A stretch of 64,000 nt of DNA from Spinacia oleracea (Eukaryota; Streptophyta; Magnoliopsida; Caryophyllales; Amaranthaceae). Every line of letters starts with the position of its first letter. Positions within the stretch are counted from its first letter, which is position 1. A program made the position numbers and the translations under genes. The notes beneath the pieces are model-generated. The model saw only the letters and a program-made list of their open reading frames with translations, had not been told where the DNA came from and did not search any database. Shown piece by piece: positions 9,957 to 18,579 of the stretch. The stretch covers positions 20,670,001 to 20,734,000 of the forward strand of contig NC_079489.1 of NCBI RefSeq assembly GCF_020520425.1, written 5' to 3'.

Positions 9957-12900
9957 CAGCCAGGGTCGACGTCGGACGACCCCGACGACCAACAAATCGA
10001 CGAGATAGTACTAGACCAGACAAAGCCAGACCAAGTCATAAGGATCGGAGCCTCACTGCCTGACAACATCAAAAGTCAGATAGTGTCGTTTCTAAGAGAA
10101 AACTCGGACTGTTTCGCTTGGTCACACGAGGACATGACAGGAATTAGCCCAGACGTGATTACCCACAAGCTCAACGTCGACCCCAGCTTCAGACCGGTAA
10201 AACAGAAACGACGTAAGTTCGCACCCGAAAGGAATAAAATCATAGACGAAGAAGTACAAAACCTGATAGATTCAGGGAAGATCAGAGAGGTCAAATATCC
10301 AGACTGGTTAGCAAACGTCGTCGTCGTCAGCAAAAAGAACGGAAAATGGAGAGTCTGCATCGACTTCACAGATATCAACAAAGCTTGCCCCAAGGACCCA
10401 TTCCCTCTGCCGCACATCGACGCCCTGGTCGACGCCACAGCCGGACACGAGCTACTCACATTCATGGACGCCTACTCAGGATACAACCAAATCCTTATGC
10501 ACCCAGACGACCAGGAAAAAACATCTTTTGTAACGGATAGAGGAATTTATTGTTATAAAGTCATGCCTTTTGGTCTTAAAAATGCAGGTGCGACGTACCA
10601 AAGATTAGTCAACAAGATGTTTAAAGACCAACTCGGAGACACAATGGAGGTATACATTGACGACATGCTGGTGAAATCGAGGAAGGCTGACGATCACGTG
10701 GAACACCTACGACAATCCTTCGACATACTAAAAAAGTACGGTATGAAACTTAACCCGACTAAATGTTCTTTCGGAGTGTCCGCAGGAAAATTCTTAGGTT
10801 ACATCGTCACCCAACGAGGAATCGAGGCCAGCCCCGACCAAGTGCGCGCGATCATCAACATTCAATCCCCGCGGAACATAAAAGAGGTACAACGCTTGAC
10901 AGGGAGAGTGGCGGCACTGAACCGTTTTATATCACGGTCGTCGGACAAGTGCCGATTATTTTACGACGTCCTACGCAAAAACAAGGGGTTTAACTGGTCC
11001 GACGACCACGAAGCAGCCCTGCAGAACCTCAAAAAATACATGATGTCGCCGCCCCTCCTATCCAAGCCAAAAGAAGGAGAAGTCTTACAACTCTATTTAG
11101 CCGTTAGCTCGACGGCAGTGAGCGCGGTCCTAGCTCGAGAAGACGAAGCACAACAACTACCCATTTATTACATCAGTAAGTCACTACTGGAAGCAGAGAC
11201 CAGGTATTCCTCCCTCGAAAAACTCGTCTTAGCACTCGTTACCGCAGCCAAAAAACTAAGGCATTATTTTGAAACTCACCAAATAGTGGTGATGACTAAC
11301 TATCCAATCAAGTCTGTGATGCGTAGGCCAGAACTAACAGGTCGAATGGAGAAGTGGACAATGGCACTAGGAAGGTTCGACATCAAGTATCAACCAAGGA
11401 CGGCTGTAAAGTCGCAGGCTCTAGCAGATTTTGTGGCAGACTTCAGCCCCGACTTAGAGAGAATAGCAGACGACGAAGTCAAACTCATCAACAACATAGA
11501 AGAAATATGGACACTCTTCGTCGACGGCTCATCTAACTTTCGTGGTGCAGGTTTAGGCGTCGTACTGAAGTCACCACAAGGGGACATGATAGCACAGGCA
11601 ATCTGCTGCGACTTCAAGGCAACTAACAACGAAGCAGAATACGAGGCGCTAACCGCCGGAATGACATTAGCTATGGAATTAGGGGCAAGCGGACTCAACA
11701 TCTTCAGTGACTCACAACTAATCGTCAACCAGATTAACGGCGACTACGAAGCTAAAGACCTAAAAATGACCTTGTATCTCGAGAAAGCAAAAGAGTTAAC
11801 TTCCAAATTCAAACCCTTCTCCATCAAACAAGTCCCAAGAGACCTAAACACGCAAGCCGACGCCCTTGCCAACCTAGGATCCGCACTCAGAAAATCACCA
11901 TTCTCGACCATACCTCTAGTGCACCTACTATCGCCCGCCGTCGAAAAAGACATACCACAAGACGCCAGCCTCGTCCTATCAACCTTAAACACAGACAATT
12001 GGACCAAACCCATCTTCGATTACCTAAAGCACGAAACTCTACCCGACGACAAGCTAGACGCCAGAAAGATACTTTTCAAAGCTTCACGATATGTTATTTT
12101 GCAGGACGTACTATTTAAGCGATCAGCAAACGGAATGTTGATGCGATGTGCCGAAGAGATCGAGTGGGAAACGCTATTGAAACAATACCACGAAGGAGAA
12201 TGCGGAGGACACGAAGGAGGACGAAGCTTATCAACCAGAATCAAAAGAAATGGATACTATTGGCCAACAATGCTTAAGGACGCCATGAGGTACGTATCCA
12301 AGTGCGACAAGTGCCAACGACACGCAGGTATGACACATAAACCATCCGAATTCTCGCATCCAACCCTAACTCCGTGGCCTTTCATGAAATGGGGGATGGA
12401 CATCGTTGGCAAATTGCCCGTCGCCCCAGGACAAAAGGTCTTCATGTTAGCCCTAACAGATTATTTTTCCAAGTGGATACAAGCAGGTGCGTTCCAACAA
12501 GTAAGGGACAAAGAGGTATGCTCGTTCATATGGACTAACATAATATGCAGGTTCGGAATACCGTCAGAAATCATCTGCGACAACGGATCACAATTCATCA
12601 GCGACAAGACAAGAGCTTTCTGCAAAACATGGAACATCGAGCTAAAGACGTCGACGCCCAGATACCCCCAAGCAAACGGACAGGCGGAATCCAGCAACAA
12701 AACGATCATCGCGTCGCTGAAAAAGCGGTTGGACGACAAGAAGGGGCGATGGGCAGAAGAATTGCCATCCATCCTATGGGCCAACAGGACGACGCCTAGG
12801 ACGGCGACGGGACAGACTCCCTTCTCACTCGTTTACGGGTGCGAAGCGGTACTTCCCCCTGAAGTGACGCTGCCCAGTGCACGATATGGACTCATGACGC

Positions 12901-13235
12901 CAGAGCAAAACGACGTAGAACTCAGCGAAAACCTCGACAACACAGAAGATCTCAGGGAAGCAGCATTGATAAGGATGGCGTCACAGCAACAAATCGTGGC
13001 AAAGTGCTTCAACAAAAATGTCAAAGTGAAAATGTTCAAAGAAGGAGATTGGGTACTGCGCAGAGTATTTCAAAACACGAAAGAATTGAACGCGGGTAAG
13101 TTAGCACCAGCTTGGGAAGGACCGTACTTGATCGACAAAATCGTCGGAAAGGGGGCATACAGACTCATTACCAAAGATGGCAAGTCGGTCCCCCGAAGCT
13201 GGAACGCAACACATCTTAAACTCTACCATTTTTGA
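9951..13235 (+). CDS. pol: Element 1 pol polyprotein (fossil)
   Basis: An uninterrupted frame directly downstream of the gag-protease frame and in the same phase; the first ATG-like internal start is not needed if read-through is used. Domains in order: reverse transcriptase (about 10200-10790, with MPFGLKNAGATYQR and YIDD at 10653-10664), a connection-like RNase H (about 11040-11420), a second, archaeal-type RNase H (about 11505-11880; FVDGSS, NNEAEYEAL, SDSQLIV, QADALANLG), and an integrase with an N-terminal HHCC zinc region (about 12180-12330) and a DDE core (MDIVGKLP, ICDNGSQF, AESSNK; about 12390-12720). Two RNase H domains in this order are diagnostic of the Tat lineage. Confidence 0.93.
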   Translation, partial: QLQPGSTSDDPDDQQIDEIVLDQTKPDQVIRIGASLPDNIKSQIVSFLRENSDCFAWSHEDMTGISPDVITHKLNVDPSFRPVKQKRRKFAPERNKIIDEEVQNLIDSGKIREVKYPDWLANVVVVSKKNGKWRVCIDFTDINKACPKDPFPLPHIDALVDATAGHELLTFMDAYSGYNQILMHPDDQEKTSFVTDRGIYCYKVMPFGLKNAGATYQRLVNKMFKDQLGDTMEVYIDDMLVKSRKADDHVEHLRQSFDILKKYGMKLNPTKCSFGVSAGKFLGYIVTQRGIEASPDQVRAIINIQSPRNIKEVQRLTGRVAALNRFISRSSDKCRLFYDVLRKNKGFNWSDDHEAALQNLKKYMMSPPLLSKPKEGEVLQLYLAVSSTAVSAVLAREDEAQQLPIYYISKSLLEAETRYSSLEKLVLALVTAAKKLRHYFETHQIVVMTNYPIKSVMRRPELTGRMEKWTMALGRFDIKYQPRTAVKSQALADFVADFSPDLERIADDEVKLINNIEEIWTLFVDGSSNFRGAGLGVVLKSPQGDMIAQAICCDFKATNNEAEYEALTAGMTLAMELGASGLNIFSDSQLIVNQINGDYEAKDLKMTLYLEKAKELTSKFKPFSIKQVPRDLNTQADALANLGSALRKSPFSTIPLVHLLSPAVEKDIPQDASLVLSTLNTDNWTKPIFDYLKHETLPDDKLDARKILFKASRYVILQDVLFKRSANGMLMRCAEEIEWETLLKQYHEGECGGHEGGRSLSTRIKRNGYYWPTMLKDAMRYVSKCDKCQRHAGMTHKPSEFSHPTLTPWPFMKWGMDIVGKLPVAPGQKVFMLALTDYFSKWIQAGAFQQVRDKEVCSFIWTNIICRFGIPSEIICDNGSQFISDKTRAFCKTWNIELKTSTPRYPQANGQAESSNKTIIASLKKRLDDKKGRWAEELPSILWANRTTPRTATGQTPFSLVYGCEAVLPPEVTLPSARYGLMTPEQNDVELSENLDNTEDLREAALIRMASQQQIVAKCFNKNVKVKMFKEGDWVLRRVFQNTKELNAGKLAPAWEGPYLIDKIVGKGAYRLITKDGKSVPRSWNATHLKLYHF

Positions 13236-13314
13236 AATCTCGTCGTAACCAATTTTATCAGTCGCCGTATCGTCGTCTTTACTTTTCTTTATCGTTTTAT
13301 TTTAAAAACCATTA

Positions 13315-13388
13315 CTGACTTAGGCATCGGAGGGCCGTTGGCATCCCCAACGGCCAATCCTCCTAGCGACCCCTGTTTTCTTTTGCAG
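13315..13388 (+). other. Element 1 post-pol hairpin block
   Basis: About 80 bp after pol lies GACTTAGGCATCGGAGGG, a perfect 9-bp stem hairpin GGCCGTTGG/CCAACGGCC with a 5-base loop (13333-13355), CTAGCGAC, and a pyrimidine tract ending TTGCAG. The same order of motifs occurs in the LTR of element 3 (minus strand, about 35213-35280) and at the same internal place in element 2. It separates the convergent pol and antisense genes, so a role in 3' end formation is possible but unproven. Confidence 0.65.
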
Positions 13389-13807
13389 AATGCAAGACGC
13401 ACGACGAATGACATCCACAAGCAACAACGTACGACTCAGAGCGAGACCGCAAGAGACAACGAAGTAACAACGCAGGTATGATTTTACACATCAGTCGGTT
13501 CAATTCTTATTACTTGCAAAGCATCTGCTACACGAAACTAAGACATCAAAACGCAACGGGATAACCATAAAGAAAAACAAACTTAACACACACGACGCGC
13601 GACCCCTAAGGCCACGACTTCCGAAATTTCAAACACTAAACATTATCCACACACAGCGTCGCCACTACCGACGACGAATAAAAACATTCCAAACACAAAA
13701 ACAAAACACAAGTCATCCAAACCACCTCGTCGCCGCCATCAACGACGAGTAAAGAAGTTCACCAACAAAACACAAAAACCAACAGAAAATTCGAAAACTA
13801 CAAACTA

Positions 13808-16072
13808 TTACATCCCTTCTTCCTGGGTAGAGACCACGACTTCCTGCTCCGGCTCTTGCTCTGGGGGCACGACTGGCACCTCCACCGACGCCACGTCCAC
13901 CGTCTCGTCTTGAGAAACGACGGCAAGGGCCTCCTCTTCGCACCCAACAGCTAAAACCTCCCCCTCTTGGTCCGGAACAGGCGCACTCACCACCAACAAA
14001 GCCGCATCCACCTCCGTCGCCTCAGTACTAGCAGTGTCAGCCGTCTTCGCCAACTCCTCCGAATCCACCACGGGCACCGACAGGTCAGCCATGGTACCGC
14101 CATTAGCCAGATAGTCATCCACCTCCTTTTGACACGGCCAAAGGCTAGTCTCCCCAATCAGGCAGGAATACATCATCTGCGCCCGCGTCCTCCATATAGC
14201 AAGAGCCTCGACGTCCTTCGCCTCCTCCTGCAGGGCGTCGTACAAGCTCCTCAATCCATCCAACTCCTCTGTCGTCGAGGTCAACTCCTCCTTCACTTTC
14301 TCCAGATCTTTAGCCACGTCGGCTAACTGCTTATCCTTACCTTTCAATTGATCACCCCTGGCCTTAATCACCGCAGCAAGATCCACGACCTTCTTCTCAG
14401 CAGCTTTCCACTTCGCTTCCCACGACGCGGCCGCCTTCTTCGCCGTCGCCGTCAGCTGCCTTGCATTCGTCACCTCGTCGCACAGCAACGAACACTGCCT
14501 ACGTACAGCCAAGGCAGCCTGCGACGCCTGCGCAAAACCAATGCCAAAACAGATTTACACAACATACATCTTTCACAAACAAAAAAGAAGAAAAAAACTA
14601 AATAAAACTCACCCGCAGACTAAGCTCAGCGGCGTCCGACGCGACAGGAAGAGGATCCACCTCGTGGTATCGTCGATACGTCGTAGGCAAGATCAAGCGA
14701 TCAGCGAAAGGCCATATAACCGACGCCTCTTCATCACCCAAGAAGCTTGGGGGCAAAGTGATAACCGTATCCTCGACAGGATCCGTCTCGACAGGTCGCT
14801 TCTTGGCCGACGAAGTAGACACTTTACTAACGTCGACAGCAGCAGACGACGCCTTGAACGGCTGTGGAGGCGACGACGAAGCAATCGGATGAAAGCCTTC
14901 GGCTCCTATGACGACAGGCGTCTCGGCCGATGAACCTATCGCAGAAAACCGAGGTACAACCGTCATACCTCGTCCACCAGAAGTCGAGGACGACCTCAGT
15001 CGCTTCCTTGCACGCTCCTGAATCTCGCTCTGAGACATCCTCGACACAGGCCGAGACGAAAGAGTATGCTCTACACCCAATACAAAAAATAAAGGTCAAA
15101 CATTATCCAAAACAAAAACAAAAATATACACAAACCCCGAAATAAACAAACGACAAATACCTGAGTTGTCAGCCATATCACCTACTTCACCTTCGGCGGA
15201 CGACGAGTTTGCCACTACCTCCTCAAGCAAATCCAACCTTTTCCGACGACGAGTCAGTTGACCTGATCCCTCGTCTATCTCCTCCTCCTCGGCGACGTCG
15301 CCTGACCGGTCCACCTCCTGCTCGTCTAAAAACTCTCCGTCGCGACTGAAAGACCTATCCTCGATAGAATAACCCAAGAACTTCCGATACTTATCCTCAG
15401 AATCAGCGTTCAACTCAGTCAACGACGACGCCTTGACAACTGCAAAACAAAACCAAGTAAGGCGACGTTCAGTAAAACGACGAGAAACAAAGATAAAACG
15501 ACACATTTACCTTCCATCGTCCATCCCTCGACCAGAAACCGCCCTTTATCTCCCAGAGAATCTTTGCCTACAAAGACAAAACGACTCTGCCAACCCCTGT
15601 CGTTCACACCTAAACCAACACCTAAGTTCGTCTTCCCCTTCTTCGTAACCAAGGTATACCTACAACACTTCTGCAGTGCTAGGTCGTAAGAGTACATCAA
15701 ATCAGACAGGTCAAACGGCGTACGCCAGTTCGCAGTAACTCCATGCACCACCGTGAAAACCCGCCATATCTGGGGCATCAACTGATCCGGACTCAAATGG
15801 AAAACCTCGATAAAGGACCTAACTAGAGGAGTGAAAGGAAATTTGAAGCCAATTGTGAACGGATACTCATACATAACCACATACCCCTCTGGACAGTCAA
15901 AGGCTTCCTCATCCGAGCCGGGAATCTTCACTTCCGCCGACGGCGGCAAACCAGCAAGTTCAACAAAAGGCGCCGGATCCACCACAGTAGAATATATCGG
16001 GTTAAGGGACTTAACCCGAGTGGAACCCGACTCCCCCTTTCCTCTCGCTACAACCGACTTAGATCTACCCAT
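13808..16072 (-). CDS. Element 1 antisense gene (Tat extra ORF, fossil)
   Basis: Opposite to gag-pol, between pol and the 3' LTR, a series of open blocks starts near 16072 (next to the LTR) and runs back to 13808. The gaps between blocks are short and have GT...AG-type borders on the minus strand, suggesting a spliced gene. The first block (about 180 residues) has the pattern PEGYVVMYEYPF...GFKFPFTPLVRSF, which resembles the 'putative gypsy type transposon' domain (Pfam Transposase_28, from memory); the last block is a long lysine/glutamate-rich coiled coil ending in an acidic tail. Extra ORFs of this kind are known in Tat elements, function unknown. No signal peptide or membrane segment, so it is not an envelope. 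Confidence 0.75.
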
Positions 16073-16239
16073 CTCACTTACAAAAATCTACAAGGAAATC
16101 GAAAAAGAAAGCAAATTTTACCTGAAAATCGAACAAACTCAGTGCGAAAATCGACTTCGCTTTCTCCCTCTTCTCTCTCCTGCTTTCGGATCTAGAAATT
16201 TTTTGAAAAACTTGGTGTGAAGAACTTTATTGCATGTCG

Positions 16240-16260
16240 TGAATTGGTATTTATTACTCT
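16240..16260 (-). promoter_or_regulatory. TATA-like box for the element 1 antisense gene
   Basis: On the minus strand TAATAAATACC lies roughly 180 bases upstream of the antisense gene's first ATG, between the gene and the 3' LTR. Elements 2 and 3 have comparable boxes in the same place. Confidence 0.4.
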
Positions 16261-16360
16261 AGAATTTTGAACGGTTTTATCCCACGAACTAGGCAGTTGA
16301 AGACGGTTTTTTAATTTGAATTGTTTCTTTTGCTTTGTGTGACTCCGCAAATTCACAATT

Positions 16361-16370
16361 GGGGGCAAAC
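16361..16370 (+). other. Element 1 polypurine tract
   Basis: GGGGGCAAAC directly before the 3' LTR, the usual place of the plus-strand primer. Element 2 has the same sequence. Confidence 0.75.
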
Positions 16371-17056
16371 TGTTATCCCACTTTTTGGACTAACGACATA
16401 ACCGTTCTAACGTTTGGTCATGTCGTGTCAGCCAGATCATATCGTGTCGCAGGTAAACACAGCTCCAGGGAGATACGTCCGACGTAGCATCATACAACGA
16501 GGTATAGCCGACGAAGGACAGGCGACAAAGTACAAGCAACTGAGACGCGTCCTCGAGAAACGGGCTGATGAAGATAAGTTGACCTAAAGCCCATGATAGG
16601 CAGCGCCGTCAAGCTAGCAAGAACGAGTCCAAGACTCACGCGAGAAGCGCGGAAGCAGTTGAAGGCTGAAGAGACGTGTGATGAAGATACTCCTATCTTT
16701 GTGGGATTTTCTCAACCGATTAGACCGTTGAGAATACCCTATAAAAGGACGAAGATAATGATAAGCAAGCCACGTTCACTCAAGCACCGAAACTCTTAAG
16801 TTATAAACTGTTTCATTATTCATTATTGTACTTGAGATTTTAGTTATCGATTCTCAGAAAGAAAAACATAAACAATCATATAGAATACTTAGTGGATTGA
16901 TAGCCTCATAGCTATCCGCGGTTTTTTACCTTGTTCCTGGGTTTTCCGCGTCAACACTCCTCTGTGTCGTGCCTCCTTATTTGTGTCGTTGATTCTTTGC
17001 TTAGTTAGTGTCGACCCTAGCCGAAAGTCGCCCCCATACGAATTTTGGCATAAACA
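16371..17056 (+). repeat. Element 1 3' LTR
   Basis: 686 bp; by eye it differs from the 5' LTR at a single position. Followed by GTAAC and the resumed LINE sequence. Confidence 0.95.
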
Positions 17057-17061
17057 GTAAC

Positions 17062-18325
17062 TCATCTGAATTCATTCCCGGGAATTTCCACCACACTACT
17101 CTCGCCACTGGACATTGCCGTAGTATGTGATCATTATTTTCCTCCACCTCTCCACAGACAAAGCATCTTGGATTTGTAGTAAAACCTCGGATGAAACGGT
17201 TGGCATTTGTCATTAATCGATCCTGCAATGTGAGCCAAAGAAAAAGTCTGATTCGTTGAGGCACTCTAACTCTCCAAACTTCATTCCACCTTCTGCTAGT
17301 TCCCATATTTGCATTCCCTCTTATTAAAGATAAGGCTGATTTGACAGTAAAACCTCCTGATATTGACCCATTCTAGAAGATACGGTCTACAGCTTCCTCA
17401 TCCACCTGTAGCTCATGCGAATCAATCTGCTTGAGGGCCTTTTGGGGTAAAAAATCTGCGAATAAATCCCACTTCCACCCTTGTTCTTCGTCCCACATTT
17501 CCTGAACAGTAGAGTCCTGCAGATTAATAGGGACTTCCCTCGTGGTTTGCTCGAGTAAAGTGTACTCAGAACTCCACCTATGATGCCAAAAGAAGGTACG
17601 CTCTCCGTTCCCCACAGCCATCCCAACACCCCTCCTTAGAGTGTCTACATTATCCACAATGCCTCTCCAAGCATTTGAGGAACCTGGTTTATGGACAAAC
17701 ATATCCAAATCACATCTTCCCGCACAGTATTTGTGTCGAATTACTCGTGACCAAAGGGCATCGGGTTCAGCTAAAACCCTCCATCCTAGTTTAGTCAAGA
17801 AAGCCGCATTGGCCTGCCTCATCGACCTTATTCCTAGCCCACCTTCTTGGTTAGGCCTTGCCACCTTCTCCCAACCTACTAAATGTACTTTCCTTTGTTC
17901 CTCATTGCCTCCCCACAAGAATCTTCTCGACACCCGATCAATGTCATCGCAAGTGGACCGAGGGACTTTTGTAGTTTGCATTGCATAATACGGCATGGAG
18001 CTCACAACCGATTGTACAAGAGTAGCCCTTCCTGCCATGGAAATCATTTTTGCCTTCCAACCCGCTAGTTTACCGTTAATACGGTCAACCAAGTACTGAT
18101 AATCCCGCTTTGAAGTTCTGCCGTTTATGGTTGGAACCCCCAGATAGGTACCCAAGTCGTCAGTTTCCTCCATATGCAGTTCATTACAAATCTCACCTCT
18201 GTATTCCTCCCTTGTATTATGAGAGAAAAAAATTCTAGACTTTGAACAATTAATTTTGCTTCCTGAGGCATCACAAAATTGCTCCAGGCATGCTGCAATA
18301 ATTTTGGCCTGGTCTAGAGATGCCT
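17062..18325 (-). pseudogene. LINE RT C-terminus and zinc-binding domain
   Basis: The upstream half of the LINE interrupted by element 1. From 18325 the minus strand reads the RT thumb (SGSKINCSKSRIFFS, YLGVPTINGR), the connection with GWKAKMISMAGRATLVQSVV, RRFLWGG, and WEKVARPNQEGGLGIRS, up to a TAG at about 17373-17375 that replaces an expected tryptophan (RIF-stop-NGS). After it, the RT-associated zinc-binding region follows (WRVRVPQRIRLFLWL, CFVCGEVEENNDHILRQCP). The protein would have run on into the RNase H domain at 6342-6920 before element 1 inserted. Confidence 0.88.
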
Positions 18326-18365
18326 CACCGGTCAAACCAATGTGAATATTAAGGGACGAAGAAAA

Positions 18366-18579
18366 TATTATTTTATTTGGTCAAGTTGTGATTTATTATT
18401 ACCTTCAAAAAAAAAATAAAAAAAATTGTGATTTATTATTAGTGAGTCCTTTCAACTTTCGCCTTTCTTTTTTCCGTTAAATACTGTCAGCAAATCCTTG
18501 AATATTTGTCATCCCTCACTCTTTATTCTCTCCAAGTCAACTCTCATTTCTTCCCTTGTCAAAAATTAAAGATATAGTA
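18366..18579 (+). promoter_or_regulatory. Proximal promoter and 5' UTR of the dioxygenase gene
   Basis: Only about 215 bp separate the Stowaway-like MITE end from the start codon. The stretch contains a duplicated word TTGTGATTTATTATTA (about 18386 and 18426), TTGAC cores on the minus strand at about 18380 and 18535 (W-box-like), and a weak TATA-like GTTAAATAC near 18478. Anything further upstream has been displaced by the 12.5-kb nest. Confidence 0.4.

Larger units (their letters stand above)
7143..17056 (+). mobile_element. Element 1: Ty3/gypsy Tat-lineage LTR retrotransposon
   Basis: A 9,914-bp element with 686-bp LTRs (TGTTATCCC...ATAAACA) that differ at one position by eye, so the insertion is very recent (order of 0.05 million years at 1.3e-8 per site per year). 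The target repeats are ATAAC and GTAAC, one base apart. Parts in order: 5' LTR, primer-binding site, gag-protease, amber codon, pol (RT, RNase H-like connection, second archaeal-type RNase H, integrase), a hairpin block, an antisense gene, polypurine tract, 3' LTR. The dual RNase H places it in the Tat lineage (Retand/TatII-III-like). By its reading frames it looks whole. It sits inside the LINE. Confidence 0.93.
6196..18325 (-). mobile_element. 5'-truncated LINE, interrupted by element 1
   Basis: A minus-strand LINE bounded by a perfect 17-bp target duplication CACCGGTCAAACCAATG (6179-6195 and 18326-18342). A T10 run at 6196-6205 is its poly(A) tail in reverse. Its own sequence is about 2.2 kb (6196-7142 plus 17057-18325); the 9.9 kb between is element 1. 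The copy starts inside the reverse transcriptase thumb, so it is 5' truncated, as usual for target-primed reverse transcription. Order on the minus strand: RT C-terminus, RT-associated zinc-binding domain, RNase H, 3' UTR. Confidence 0.9.
5899..18365. mobile_element. Stowaway-like MITE split by LINE insertion
   Basis: The left end (CTCTCTCTGTCCCTTAATAC after TA at 5897) and the right end, reversed (TTTTCTTCGTCCCTTAATAT before TA at 18366), are inverted repeats with a shared GTCCCTTAATA core. Only about 320 bp belong to this MITE; the remaining 12 kb is the LINE and element 1 nested inside it. The right end lies about 215 bp upstream of the start codon of the dioxygenase gene. Confidence 0.6.

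Noticed and set aside
13808-16072. Retroviral envelope gene in the extra 3' region of the Tat elements
   Set aside because: The extra gene is on the opposite strand and shows no signal peptide, membrane segment or cysteine-rich surface domain.
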